Below, piece by piece: positions 40,440 to 50,059 of a stretch of 64,000 bases of DNA; position 1 is the stretch's first letter, and every line of letters starts with the position of its first letter. Under the pieces are notes generated by a model that was not told where the DNA came from, did no database searches, and saw only the letters and a list, made by a program, of their open reading frames with translations. This DNA comes from Chryseobacterium sp. Leaf201 (GTDB lineage Bacteria > Bacteroidota > Bacteroidia > Flavobacteriales > Weeksellaceae), in assembly GCF_001421435.1 (NCBI RefSeq), contig NZ_LMKA01000001.1, positions 1 through 64,000 on the forward strand, given 5' to 3'. Both the position numbers and the translations under genes were made by a program.

Positions 40440-43049
40440 ATGAAAAAGAATATCTTATTCCTTCTGATACTCTGTATTGTTGCTTCCTGTTCTACCAGAA
40501 CCAAGAAGCCGGAGCAGCGATCTAAGTTCATGAAAGGGTTTACTACATACTACAATACTTTATTTAATGCCAAAGATGCATTGAATAATGAATTTGAAAC
40601 CCGGGACAAAGCACATAAGGACAATTTTTATGCGCCTTTTATCCCTATTCTTACCTATGAAGACCAGCCTTTGGGAAGTGACCTGGGACAGTCTTCAGCT
40701 TTTGCAGAAAACTCCATGAAAATGGCGGAAGTCAACAGGCCGCAGCAAAGCAGCAACGGCAGAGGCGGGATGCCCGGAATGCCTTCAGGAATGCCCGGAA
40801 ACCCAGCCATGTCCGGTGGCCTGGGCGGCGGTACAGGAACAGACCCGAACCAAATGGACCAGAAAGGAGCTACAACCCTGGAAATCGCAGAAGCAAAAGC
40901 ATTAAAGGCTATCAATAAATATTCTGTGATCAAACACGGTGAAGAACGGAACAAACAAATTTTTGATGCGTACATGATCCTTGCGCAGGCCAGGATTTAC
41001 AGAGGCAAGTCTCTGGAGGCCTTGGATGCCCTGAACTATGTCTTTACCCATATGAAGGATGACAAAAGAATCCCTCTGGCAAAAATTTATCAGGGTTTAG
41101 CCTATGCCCAGATTAAAAATTACCATAAAGCACATGAAGTTTTTTCGAAATTAAAAAGCGAAAAAATCAGCAAACAATATGAAAAGCTGTTGAGCATCTA
41201 TTATTCTGAATCCCTTCTGGATGCAGGAAAGAAAGAAGAGGCCGTACGGGAGCTGGATAATGCTTTTGAACTCAACAGCAACAGAAAGCTGAAAAGCCGG
41301 ATTGCTTACCTGAGAGGGCAGGTTTTGGAAAACCTCAACCAAAATGAGAAAGCAAGGGAAAGCTTTATGGCTGCCTACAAATATGCCAATGATTTTGAAT
41401 TTGAGGTAAAATCCCAGATTGAAATTGCCAAAACGTTCAACGGAAACGGAGATTACAGCGGAGCACGGAAATACCTTGAAGACATCAGTACCAAGGGGAC
41501 ATACGGTTCCAGAAAGAATGAATTTTATTATGCGTTAGGACTTATGGCCAATAAAGCCGGTAAAAAGGACGAAGCCCAGGAATATTTCAGGAAATCCCTG
41601 GCAGAAAAAGTTTCAGACGGACAGATCCGCGGACTGGCATATTATGAAATCGGGAAAGGATATTTAGATAAAAATGATTATATCGGAGCGGGAGCATATT
41701 ATGATTCTGCTTTAGCGGTGATGACTTATGAACCTTCAAAGGTTCTTTTGGCAGACCAGTCCGTTTATATTAAAAAGATCTCTAAAAATTATTACATGAT
41801 CAAGAAAAATGACAGTATTCTGAATCTGGCTAAAATGTCGCCGGAACAGAAAACCGATTTTTTCTCAAAATATATTGCTAAAATAAAAGTAAAGGAAGAG
41901 AAAGAAGAACTGGAAAGAAGACGAGCGGAACGAAGCAAAGGATTTGACGGGGGAGATTACAATGCCGCTTCAATTTTCGCCAACAGTTCAAATGCTTTCG
42001 AAGATTTCGGAGTCTCCAACAGAGGGTTTTATTTTTCCAATACAGGAACGGTTTCAAAAGGGTCGCAGACCTTTAAACAGACCTGGGGAGAAAGGGCCCT
42101 GGTTGATAACTGGCGTTCATCAAAGAAAATGGCTACGATTGAGGATATGAAAAATGATGCTCTGGGAACTACGGCAGCACCGAACCCAAGACGTTTCGAG
42201 CCTGCTTTCTATATTGAACAGATCCCGACGGATCTTGCCAAGCTGGACCAGTTGAAAAAGGATAGGGATACTGCTTCATTAGGATTAGGGGTGATGTATC
42301 AGAATTATTTCACGAATACGCCTTTAGCCACAAAGACCCTGTATGACCTGGTGGATGTAAAGCCTGAAGAAAAAGTAATGCTGCAGGCACTGTATGAAAT
42401 TTTTGCCATGAATTACCTTAAAAATCCCCAGGTTGCCGAAAGAGCCAAGCAGATTTTACTGAAAGACTATCCTTATACTTCCTACGCAGAATTTGCAAGA
42501 AACCCGAAGAGTAGTACGTTTGTAAAATCTTCAGAAGACGTAGAAACACAGTATAAACAGGCATTTTCCTTGTATGAATCCGAGAAATTCGGGGAGAGCA
42601 AAGACATTATTGAACAGACCATTCAGAAATATCCGAAAGATGCACTGGTTCCGAAGCTGTATTTGTTGAATGCGTTCAATTCCGGAAAATCGAGTGGGAA
42701 AGAAGTGATGATCCTTCAGCTGGAACAGATTGCTTTAAATTATTCCAAAACTCCTGAAGGAGAAAAAGCTAAGGAAATGCTGAATTACCTGAAAACGGAC
42801 CTCTCATTTCAGGCAACAGACAATAAAGGAAATTCATTACCCAAGAACCCCGGAGCCATGAGCAGTAATGTTCCGGGTCAGCAGTTCAATGCTACAGGAG
42901 TTCCCCAAAACCAGGGAAATATGCAGATGAGCAATCCTCAAACAATCCAGCCTACAGATGGAAACAATAATACACAGAGAAGGAGACAAAACAAGAATCA
43001 GCAAATGCAGCCTGCAGATATGAATTCGGTTCCTGCAAAACCACAATAA
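40440..43049 (+). CDS. sprE: T9SS/gliding lipoprotein SprE/PorW
   Basis: This 869-residue protein has a lipoprotein signal (ILFLLILCIVASC, lipobox Cys near residue 17) and many TPR-like helical repeats (about 150-480 and 640-770), with the N-terminal segment KFMKGFTTYYNTLFNAKDAL and NFYAPFIPIL typical of SprE/PorW. The protein belongs to the type IX secretion system and gliding machinery on the periplasmic side of the outer membrane. A low-complexity Gly/Met/Pro-rich insert near residues 100-140 and an Asn/Gln-rich C-terminal tail are present. Confidence 0.9.
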   Translation: MKKNILFLLILCIVASCSTRTKKPEQRSKFMKGFTTYYNTLFNAKDALNNEFETRDKAHKDNFYAPFIPILTYEDQPLGSDLGQSSAFAENSMKMAEVNRPQQSSNGRGGMPGMPSGMPGNPAMSGGLGGGTGTDPNQMDQKGATTLEIAEAKALKAINKYSVIKHGEERNKQIFDAYMILAQARIYRGKSLEALDALNYVFTHMKDDKRIPLAKIYQGLAYAQIKNYHKAHEVFSKLKSEKISKQYEKLLSIYYSESLLDAGKKEEAVRELDNAFELNSNRKLKSRIAYLRGQVLENLNQNEKARESFMAAYKYANDFEFEVKSQIEIAKTFNGNGDYSGARKYLEDISTKGTYGSRKNEFYYALGLMANKAGKKDEAQEYFRKSLAEKVSDGQIRGLAYYEIGKGYLDKNDYIGAGAYYDSALAVMTYEPSKVLLADQSVYIKKISKNYYMIKKNDSILNLAKMSPEQKTDFFSKYIAKIKVKEEKEELERRRAERSKGFDGGDYNAASIFANSSNAFEDFGVSNRGFYFSNTGTVSKGSQTFKQTWGERALVDNWRSSKKMATIEDMKNDALGTTAAPNPRRFEPAFYIEQIPTDLAKLDQLKKDRDTASLGLGVMYQNYFTNTPLATKTLYDLVDVKPEEKVMLQALYEIFAMNYLKNPQVAERAKQILLKDYPYTSYAEFARNPKSSTFVKSSEDVETQYKQAFSLYESEKFGESKDIIEQTIQKYPKDALVPKLYLLNAFNSGKSSGKEVMILQLEQIALNYSKTPEGEKAKEMLNYLKTDLSFQATDNKGNSLPKNPGAMSSNVPGQQFNATGVPQNQGNMQMSNPQTIQPTDGNNNTQRRRQNKNQQMQPADMNSVPAKPQ

Positions 43050-43051
43050 AC

Positions 43052-43084
43052 AAAAAGCGAAGAATTAAATTCTTCGCTTTTTTT
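43052..43084. terminator. Bidirectional terminator between sprE and tsaB
   Basis: AAAAGCGAAGAA (43053-43064) pairs with TTCTTCGCTTTT (43070-43081), followed by T-runs. Confidence 0.85.
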
Positions 43085-43115
43085 ATGATATCAATTCAAT
43101 TGCTTATCTATTTTA

Positions 43116-43802
43116 TTATGTCAGATCCTGGGATTTCTTTTTCTTTACACCGTGAAAATCCTTGAGGTAAAACGGTTCAAAATAGGCGATATCTTCAAAT
43201 GCTTTGTCCCTGATTTTCTCCATGGTTTTTTTGACCAGATACTGTGCGGAAGGGTAGATGCCTGCATTAAATTCAGCATTTGGGAGCTGCAGGATTTCTT
43301 TTGCTTTCAGGGCGCCGTCTCCTACAAATATGATCTTTCTGTCTTTAAATTCAGTGAAAGAGGTTTCATCTAAAATTTTTGCTTCCGTACCAGAAACGTC
43401 ATCACCTGTTTTTCCGTCATAAATGGCGGTATAAACCTCCATTCTCCTGGCATCGATCAAAGGGATAATTAAATCATAGTTCTGCCCTAAAAAAGGCTCT
43501 ATCATGCTTTCCAGTGAATTTACTGCAATTAAAGGAACTTTCAGTCCGTAACAGAAGCCTTTTGCTGATGATGAACCGATCCTTAAACCTGTATAGGAAC
43601 CTGGACCTTTTCCTAAAGAGACTGCTTCAATATCCTGTATTGAAATTCCGGCACCTTCAAGGGCCCATTCTACAAAAGTATGGAGGCTTTCCGACTGTTT
43701 ATAGTTTTCAGAAACTTCTTCGGTAAGGCACAGCAGCTTTTCATCATCAGAAATGGCTACCGAACAGTTTTTTGAAGAGGTTTCAAGATATAATATTTTC
43801 AT
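43116..43802 (-). CDS. tsaB: tRNA threonylcarbamoyladenosine protein TsaB
   Basis: This 228-residue ASKHA-fold protein has ILYLETSSKNCSVAIS (residues 3-18) and KGPGSYTGLRIG (about 64-75), the TsaB signature. It partners TsaD and TsaE to make t6A37 in tRNA (family knowledge). The length is normal. It stands alone on the minus strand. Confidence 0.95.
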   Translation of the reverse strand: MKILYLETSSKNCSVAISDDEKLLCLTEEVSENYKQSESLHTFVEWALEGAGISIQDIEAVSLGKGPGSYTGLRIGSSSAKGFCYGLKVPLIAVNSLESMIEPFLGQNYDLIIPLIDARRMEVYTAIYDGKTGDDVSGTEAKILDETSFTEFKDRKIIFVGDGALKAKEILQLPNAEFNAGIYPSAQYLVKKTMEKIRDKAFEDIAYFEPFYLKDFHGVKKKKSQDLT

Positions 43803-43888
43803 TTTTTAATGTAAAATTTAACTGTACTGCAATTTATCAATAAATAAAATGATGAGTTATGCTGCAAATTTAAGCCATTATTTTGAGA

Positions 43889-44638
43889 CTACTTCCTGTA
43901 AATGGTCCTCGGCTCTGCCTGTGCAGTAGGGTAGATGGTCATATCAGAAATGCAGACATGCTTCGGTGCATTGATACAGTAAGCTATTGAATCTGCAATA
44001 TCTTCCGCTTTTAAAGGCTCATAGCCTGCGTAGACCGTTGCCGCCCTTTCTGTATCTCCTTTGAATCTTACTACGGAAAAGTCGGTTTCCACAGCACCGG
44101 GCTGGATATTGGTTACCTTAACTCCGAATTCGGTAAGCTCAAGTCTCATGCCTTCAGATATAACATCAACTGCTTTTTTAGTTGCACAGTACACCACGCC
44201 GTTTGCATAGGTCTGCCTTGCTGCTACGGAACTGATGTTGATAATATGTCCCGAATTTCTTTCCTTCATTCCCGGAATAACCATTTTAGAAACGTACAGC
44301 AGCCCTTTGACATTACCGTCAATCATCGAATCCCAATCATCTGTTTTACCGGCAGAAAGAGGATCCAGGCCGTGGGCATTCCCTGCATTGTTAATCAGCA
44401 CATCAATATCCTTCCATTCCTGAGGAAGAGAACTGAAGGCTGCTTCCACCTCATCCAGGTTCCTTACATCGAATTTCAAACTAAATATTTCGGTATTTAA
44501 GGAAAGTTCTGCCTTTAATGATTCCAGAACTTCATCTCTTCTTCCGCAAATAATCATTCTGTTTCCCTGTTTTACCAGAAGCTGAGCGGTAGATTTTCCT
44601 ATTCCGGATGTAGCACCGGTAATTACTATTGTTTTCAT
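43889..44638 (-). CDS. SDR-family oxidoreductase (YdfG-like)
   Basis: This 249-residue short-chain dehydrogenase has the NAD(P) motif TGATSGIGKST (residues 6-16), NNAGNAHG near 84 and the catalytic YCATKKA near 150. The C-terminal segment YTAQAEPRTIYRK-like end and length match YdfG/serine-3-dehydrogenase-type proteins, which reduce malonic semialdehyde or oxidise hydroxy-acids. The substrate is not determined here. Confidence 0.92.
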   Translation of the reverse strand: MKTIVITGATSGIGKSTAQLLVKQGNRMIICGRRDEVLESLKAELSLNTEIFSLKFDVRNLDEVEAAFSSLPQEWKDIDVLINNAGNAHGLDPLSAGKTDDWDSMIDGNVKGLLYVSKMVIPGMKERNSGHIINISSVAARQTYANGVVYCATKKAVDVISEGMRLELTEFGVKVTNIQPGAVETDFSVVRFKGDTERAATVYAGYEPLKAEDIADSIAYCINAPKHVCISDMTIYPTAQAEPRTIYRK

Positions 44639-44732
44639 AAAATTTTAATGTTTAAATATACCACCTGATAGGTAATCAGTAAAACAGCCATTGGTAACTG
44701 TTAAACTGATGTATTGTTATTGTTACCTCATT

Positions 44733-45104
44733 TTAGTTGGCATCGAATGCTTCAAAAGCACCAACAATATGTTCAATGACTAGTTTTTTTCTCTCATCGG
44801 GAAGAACGGTAATTACATCAAACCTTACTTCCTGATGTTTATTAAACTCTTCCATATAATAATTAGCTGCCGATACAATTGATCTGATCTTTGTTTTGGT
44901 CACTGCTTCCTGTGGCAGCATAAAGGCATCTGTGGACCGTGCTTTTACTTCCACAATAATGATCTGGTTATCTGCTTCAGCAATGATGTCTATTTCCGCT
45001 TTCTGAAACCGGAAGTTTCTGACCAGGATTTTATAGCCTTTTTTCTGTAAAAATTCTACCGCCAAATCTTCTGCTTTTTTGCCGAAATCGTTGTGTGTGG
45101 CCAT
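44733..45104 (-). CDS. yraN: YraN/UPF0102-family nuclease-like protein
   Basis: This 123-residue protein has the family pattern GKKAEDLAVEFLQKKGY (about 8-24) followed by IDIIAEADNQIIIVEVKARS (about 39-58), with the D...EVK motif of restriction-like nuclease folds. Its molecular function is unproven. Confidence 0.92.
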   Translation of the reverse strand: MATHNDFGKKAEDLAVEFLQKKGYKILVRNFRFQKAEIDIIAEADNQIIIVEVKARSTDAFMLPQEAVTKTKIRSIVSAANYYMEEFNKHQEVRFDVITVLPDERKKLVIEHIVGAFEAFDAN

Positions 45105-45171
45105 ACTTGAATTTAAGTTATAGGATTAATCTTCCTGTTTAATTAAAGTATTGTGAGTTCATCAATCCAAT

Positions 45172-45321
45172 CTATTCTTCGTCAGAAAGAGTTTTATCTG
45201 GCTTTTTATAATAGAAGATTTCAAATTTAAAATCAAAATTTTCATAAATGCAAATGTCAACACTTCTGAGTACCCCTGTTATTGAAGGAGAATAGCTGTA
45301 TTCTACTAGAACATTTTCCAT
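45172..45321 (-). CDS. Small unknown protein, 49 aa
   Basis: An ATG at 45321, separated by one base from the stop of the LD-carboxypeptidase, opens a frame of 49 codons ending at TAG (45172-45174). The product begins MENVLVEYSYSPSITGVL, has IYENFDFKFEIFYYKKPD and ends DEE. It is balanced in composition and does not look random. Translational coupling to the upstream gene is likely. I do not recognise a family; it may be a small partner or a truncated remnant. Confidence 0.55.
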   Translation of the reverse strand: MENVLVEYSYSPSITGVLRSVDICIYENFDFKFEIFYYKKPDKTLSDEE

Positions 45322-45322
45322 T

Positions 45323-46252
45323 TTAAAATTCAATTTCTACCATATCGTCAATCTTTATCTTGATATGGCTTCCGATAATCAAAGGCCGGTTATCTTTAAT
45401 ATGTCCGTTTGGAAACCCGAAAATTACAGGGAAATCATACTTTAAAATTCTTTCTGAGATTAATTGATATGCGAATTCATCAAAACTTTCGTTATATTGG
45501 TTATTCTCTTTTTCATCGCCCATATTGGTCATTCCACCGACAATCAAGCCTGAAATTTTATGAAAAACGCCTGCCAGTTCCAGGCTCATGATCATTCGGT
45601 CAAGCGCATAAAAACTCTCGCCGATATCTTCAATAAATAAAATTCTGTTTTTAAATTTAAATGAATATTCTGTCCCGAGAAGGGCATAAATCAGGGCTAA
45701 ATTTCCGCCGGTAAGCTGTCCTTCAACGGTGCCTGCCCTGTTTAACTGATGTGATGCAAAACTGTATTCCGGTTTTTTTCCTTCCAGAATATCGAAAATC
45801 AGATCATAGCTTTCATCAGTTACTCCAAAACTTGAAGTTTTAACAGTCTGTCCATGAACGGAAGCAAACCCTTTTTTCAATAAATAACTCTGGACAACCG
45901 TATTATCGGAATATCCGATGTACCATTTCGGACGGTCTTTAAAATCACTGAGTTCTATATGTTTAATCAGATGCTGACAGCCGTAACCGCCTCTGGAAGC
46001 CCAGACTGCAGAAATTTCACTGTCATTTAAAGCCCAGTTAAGGTCTTTTATTCTTTCCTGTTCAGTTCCTGCGTAATTGTATCCGTTAGAGAATTTTGTG
46101 TACACATGCTCTCCTAAAACAGGTTCATAGCCTTTATTTTTAATCATGGCAATCCCTTCCTCCAGCTGGGATGCCTCTACAGCTCCTGCGGGAGAAATAA
46201 CGGCTATTTTATCGCCTTTTTTAAGGGATTCCGGAAAGATTATTTTTTTCAT
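45323..46252 (-). CDS. LD-carboxypeptidase (peptidase family S66)
   Basis: This 309-residue protein has the S66 layout: GDKIAVISPAG (residues 12-22), the nucleophile region SRGGYGCQHLI (serine near residue 85), and the C-terminal GFPNGHIKDNRPLIIG with a histidine near 285. LD-carboxypeptidases trim the terminal D-Ala from murein tetrapeptides for cell-wall recycling. It overlaps the LysE gene by 4 bp. Confidence 0.93.
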   Translation of the reverse strand: MKKIIFPESLKKGDKIAVISPAGAVEASQLEEGIAMIKNKGYEPVLGEHVYTKFSNGYNYAGTEQERIKDLNWALNDSEISAVWASRGGYGCQHLIKHIELSDFKDRPKWYIGYSDNTVVQSYLLKKGFASVHGQTVKTSSFGVTDESYDLIFDILEGKKPEYSFASHQLNRAGTVEGQLTGGNLALIYALLGTEYSFKFKNRILFIEDIGESFYALDRMIMSLELAGVFHKISGLIVGGMTNMGDEKENNQYNESFDEFAYQLISERILKYDFPVIFGFPNGHIKDNRPLIIGSHIKIKIDDMVEIEF

Positions 46253-46935
46253 TTCTGCTTTTGGTATTTTACTTCTGTTTTTTCTGCTTCTTCCAAACGC
46301 TTATCAAACTGATTGAACTTTTTAAAGCTCTGTAAAAAGATAAAGAAACTGAAGCCGATAAGAATTCCGCCGACAATCTTCCTGATCCTGTTCGCCAATG
46401 TCTGGGTCAGCCGGTCATGAAACTGTTTGGCCAGAAAAATTTTAATAAGGTCTATGAAAAGGTAAGTGCCGATGACAATGCCGATGTATAAAATAAAATT
46501 GCCGGTATTCGGATACTGATTCCTTACGGAAATTACCGTTACCAGCCAGAAAAGAATGACCCCCACATTTAAAAGATTAAAGAAAAAGCCATTAATGAAT
46601 GTTTTAAAATAGTTCTGACTGATGATTTTTTCTTCACCGGACATATGCATCTTGGTTTTGGTAAGCATCATTATAATACCGTAGGCAAAAATGAGTATTG
46701 CCGTAATCCTGTAAAAACCGGGATGCTTGTCAATTAAAGTTACAATATCTGCACTCGCGTAATAAGCTGCCAGAATACACAGCAAATCTGCAGAAATCAC
46801 CCCGATATCCAGAGCCAAAGCATGTTTCGGGCCCCGGGAAAAGCTGGTTTCGATGAGAAGGAAAAAAATAGGTCCTATAAAAACCAGGCTCAGCATAAAT
46901 CCTAATACGATGGCAGATAATATAAGTTCAAACAT
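46249..46935 (-). CDS. LysE-family exporter
   Basis: This 228-residue inner-membrane protein has about six hydrophobic segments and the early GFMLSLVFIGPIFFLLIETSFSRG typical of LysE/RhtB amino-acid exporters (motif near residues 12-35, given here in part). The charged C-terminal tail is cytoplasmic. The substrate is not predictable. The following LD-carboxypeptidase gene overlaps by 4 bp. Confidence 0.9.
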   Translation of the reverse strand: MFELILSAIVLGFMLSLVFIGPIFFLLIETSFSRGPKHALALDIGVISADLLCILAAYYASADIVTLIDKHPGFYRITAILIFAYGIIMMLTKTKMHMSGEEKIISQNYFKTFINGFFFNLLNVGVILFWLVTVISVRNQYPNTGNFILYIGIVIGTYLFIDLIKIFLAKQFHDRLTQTLANRIRKIVGGILIGFSFFIFLQSFKKFNQFDKRLEEAEKTEVKYQKQK

Positions 46936-47110
46936 TGATTATGGGTTTCAGAGCCAAATTTAAAGATTATATTTTTATCTGGGTTTAAAAACGTTGTTGT
47001 TTTAATTTTCAAAGAATGCTTTCTTATCGATTATCATGCTTTCAGCCTCATTAAAGGAAACCAATTCTGTACTACTTATAATCTGCAAACGATGATAATC
47101 AGCTATAAAA

Positions 47111-47137
47111 ACAAAAAAGACCACAAATTGTGATCTT
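47111..47137 (-). terminator. Terminator of rnr
   Basis: The stem AAGATCACA/TGTGGTCTT on the minus strand (one G-T pair) is followed by a T-run. Confidence 0.8.
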
Positions 47138-47181
47138 CAGTATATTAAATGGATTTCGTTCTTTCAGAACCTATAGATTAA

Positions 47182-49335
47182 TTATTCAACAATCTTAAAG
47201 TCCAGCTGCTTTTGGATTAAGTTTGCTTTTACCACTTTGATCTTCACCTGGTCTCCCAGCTGATACCGGTTGCCGGTTCTTGAACCGTAAACGGCATGGG
47301 TAGCTTTATCATAGGTGTAAGAATCATCCATCAGGTCTCTTAATTTAATCAGGCCTTCTGCACCGTTTTCAGGGATTTCAACCCAGAATCCGAATTCTGC
47401 CACACCGGAAATTACCCCTGTGAAAGTTTCTCCCAGATGTTTTTCCATGAATTTCACCTGCATATATTTAATGGAATCCCTTTCTGCATCTGCCGCCAGC
47501 CTTTCCATGGAGCTGCAGTGTTTTGCTTTTTCTTCAAGTTCTGCTTTGTTCGGGGATTTCCCTCCGTCCAGATAATGCTGCAATAACCGGTGGGCAAGCA
47601 AATCGGGATATCGACGGATAGGAGAGGTAAAGTGGCTGTAATAATCAAATCCGAGTCCATAGTGACCGATTGGTTCCGTAGAATATACAGCCTTGCTCAT
47701 GCTTCGCATCGCCAGTGTTTCAATCATATTTTCTTCACCCTTGCCTTTTACATCCTGTAACAATCTGTTTAAAGACTCAGCTACTTTTTTGGTATTGGCC
47801 AGGTCCATTTTATATCCGAATGTAGAAACAAAATCCCTTAGCGATTTTAGTTTTGCCGGATCCGGATCATCATGCACCCTGTAAATAAAGGTATTCTGAC
47901 TTAAATCTCCTCTTTTGTTCAGGGAAACAAATTCTGACACTTTTTTATTGGCCAGCAACATAAATTCCTCAATCAGGTGGTTTGAATCTTTACTGATTTT
48001 AAAATATACCCCGATAGGACTATTGTTTTCATCTAAATTAAACCTGACTTCACTTCTATCAAAAGTAATCGCTCCGTCCTTAATCCTTTTCTGACGCATG
48101 ATTTTTGCCAGCCTGTCCATGACCAGGATCTCTTCTTTGAAATCACCTTCCTGTCCTTCAATTCTTTCCTGGGCTTCTTCGTAAGTAAACCTTCTGTCTG
48201 AATGGATAACCGTTCTTCCAAACCATTGGTTATGAATTTTTGCATCATCATCCAGCTCAAAAACAGCAGAAAATGTAAATTTATCTTCATGCGGGCGGAG
48301 TGAGCAGACATCATTACTTAAAACCTCCGGAAGCATCGGCACTACACGGTCTACAAGGTATACTGAGGTAGCTCTCTGATAGGCTTCATCATCCAGCATG
48401 GTCCCCGGAACCACATAATGGGAAACATCTGCAATATGGACACCGATTTCCCAGTTCCCGTTTTCTAATTTTCTGATAGACAATGCATCATCAAAGTCTT
48501 TGGCATCTTTAGGGTCAATGGTAAAGGTAGTAATCCCACGCATATCCCGGCGTTTTGCCACTTCATCATCATTAATGCTCCTGTCTATTTTATCGGCATC
48601 TTTTTCCACTTCTTCAGGGAATTCATACGGAAGCCCGTATTCTGCCAGGATAGAATGGATTTCGGTTTCATGTTCTCCCGGTGCGCCGAGCACCTGGGTG
48701 ATTTCACCTTCCGGATTTTTATCTCCCGGTCTCCATTCCGTCATTTTTACAATTACCTTATCGCCGTCTGCAGCGCCTCCGAATTTTCCTTTCGGAATAA
48801 AAATATCTGTATTGATCGTTTTTTTGTCACACACTACAAATCCGAAATCTTTATGGGTAACCATCTGCAGTGTCCCAACAAATTCCGTTCTGGATCTTTC
48901 CAGAACTTCCAGTACCGAACCTTCCAGTTTCTTTCCTTTATAGGTATAGGTTACAATGAGTACTTTATCACCCTGCAATGCATCTTTTACATTTTTGGAA
49001 TGGATGAAGACATCATCTTCAAGTCCTTCAACGGTAACATAAGCATTCCCCGACTGGTTAAAATCAATTATTCCGGTTAAGGTTCCTTTAATATCAAGGT
49101 TGATGATATATTTTCCTTTTTCAGGCTCTTTAATGCGGTCAGCAGCCTGCAGCTTGTGTAAAGCCTGGATAACAAGCTCGCGTTGTCTTGGATTTCTATG
49201 GTCAATTCCGTCTGAGATCTGTTTGTAATTGTAGATCTTCGTAGAATTTTCATTCATGAAACGCAGGATCAGCCTTCCGATTTCCTGGAGCTTATGGTCA
49301 TTTTTCTGACTTATATATTTTCCTTTTTTTGGCAT
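47182..49335 (-). CDS. rnr: Ribonuclease R
   Basis: This 717-residue exoribonuclease has an N-terminal winged-helix, two cold-shock domains (TLTGIIDFNQSGNAYVTV near 90), the RNB catalytic domain with DPKDAKDFDDALS (about 274-286) and a C-terminal S1 domain (FTGVISGVAEFGFWVEI near 640). It degrades structured RNA 3' to 5'. The length is a little short of the E. coli form but normal for Bacteroidota. Confidence 0.96.
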   Translation of the reverse strand: MPKKGKYISQKNDHKLQEIGRLILRFMNENSTKIYNYKQISDGIDHRNPRQRELVIQALHKLQAADRIKEPEKGKYIINLDIKGTLTGIIDFNQSGNAYVTVEGLEDDVFIHSKNVKDALQGDKVLIVTYTYKGKKLEGSVLEVLERSRTEFVGTLQMVTHKDFGFVVCDKKTINTDIFIPKGKFGGAADGDKVIVKMTEWRPGDKNPEGEITQVLGAPGEHETEIHSILAEYGLPYEFPEEVEKDADKIDRSINDDEVAKRRDMRGITTFTIDPKDAKDFDDALSIRKLENGNWEIGVHIADVSHYVVPGTMLDDEAYQRATSVYLVDRVVPMLPEVLSNDVCSLRPHEDKFTFSAVFELDDDAKIHNQWFGRTVIHSDRRFTYEEAQERIEGQEGDFKEEILVMDRLAKIMRQKRIKDGAITFDRSEVRFNLDENNSPIGVYFKISKDSNHLIEEFMLLANKKVSEFVSLNKRGDLSQNTFIYRVHDDPDPAKLKSLRDFVSTFGYKMDLANTKKVAESLNRLLQDVKGKGEENMIETLAMRSMSKAVYSTEPIGHYGLGFDYYSHFTSPIRRYPDLLAHRLLQHYLDGGKSPNKAELEEKAKHCSSMERLAADAERDSIKYMQVKFMEKHLGETFTGVISGVAEFGFWVEIPENGAEGLIKLRDLMDDSYTYDKATHAVYGSRTGNRYQLGDQVKIKVVKANLIQKQLDFKIVE

Positions 49336-49624
49336 TTTATTATTATTAATGGGTTATAGTTTTAATGATATTAAAACCATTTAAATTTACCGTTTATAAT
49401 CAACAGCATCAATTTTCCTACCAGTCTTTCGACAGCAGGGAGCTTTTAGTTTCTATAAATTTAATACAAATATGGAGAAGAGAAGAGGAAAACCTTCTTT
49501 TAAATATCTTTTAAAATGATAGAGGCAGTGCAGGAATATTCGGCGTATCCTATTCCTTATATGCTGCAAATATACAGAATAAAAAATAAATAAGGCTTAC
49601 CGATTGATTGATAAGCCTTTATAT
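49336..49624. terminator. Intergenic region with rpiB terminator
   Basis: The stem AAGGCTTA (49592-49599) with TAAGCCTT (49612-49619) and a T-run on the minus strand terminates rpiB. The rest (about 49336-49590) shows nothing I recognise. Confidence 0.75.
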
Positions 49625-50059
49625 TTAGCAAAATGCAATTTTATCTACTCTGTTCTGATGCCTTCCGCCTTCAAAGTCTGTTGAAAGGAATTTATCTGCA
49701 ATTTCAATCGCCAGTTCCTTAGATATGAACCTTGCCGGGATGGAAATCATATTGGCATCATTATGCTGTCTGGCCAGTGATGCAATCTCCGGCATCCAGC
49801 AAAGCGCGCAACGGATCTTCTGGTGTTTGTTTGCTGTGATCTGAACTCCGTTTCCGCTTCCGCATATTAAAATACCGAGTTCATTTTCTCCGTTTTCAAC
49901 GGAAGCTGCAGCCGGGTGCACAAAGTCAGGATAATCCACACTGTCTGTGGAAAACGTTCCAAAATCCTGAACCTCAAAGTTTTCTGATAAATAGTTCTTA
50001 ACAATCTCTTTATATTCAAACCCTGCATGGTCTGCGGCAATAGCGATTTTTCTTTTCAT
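49625..50059 (-). CDS. rpiB: Ribose-5-phosphate isomerase B
   Basis: From ATG 50059 this 144-residue protein has IAIAADHAGFEYKE (about 4-17), LGILICGSGNGVQITANK (about 62-79) with the conserved cysteine, and the C-terminal HQNRVDKI. It interconverts ribose-5-P and ribulose-5-P. The longer frame to 50269 would add 70 unlike residues that cover the origin-like region and is not used. Confidence 0.95.
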   Translation of the reverse strand: MKRKIAIAADHAGFEYKEIVKNYLSENFEVQDFGTFSTDSVDYPDFVHPAAASVENGENELGILICGSGNGVQITANKHQKIRCALCWMPEIASLARQHNDANMISIPARFISKELAIEIADKFLSTDFEGGRHQNRVDKIAFC

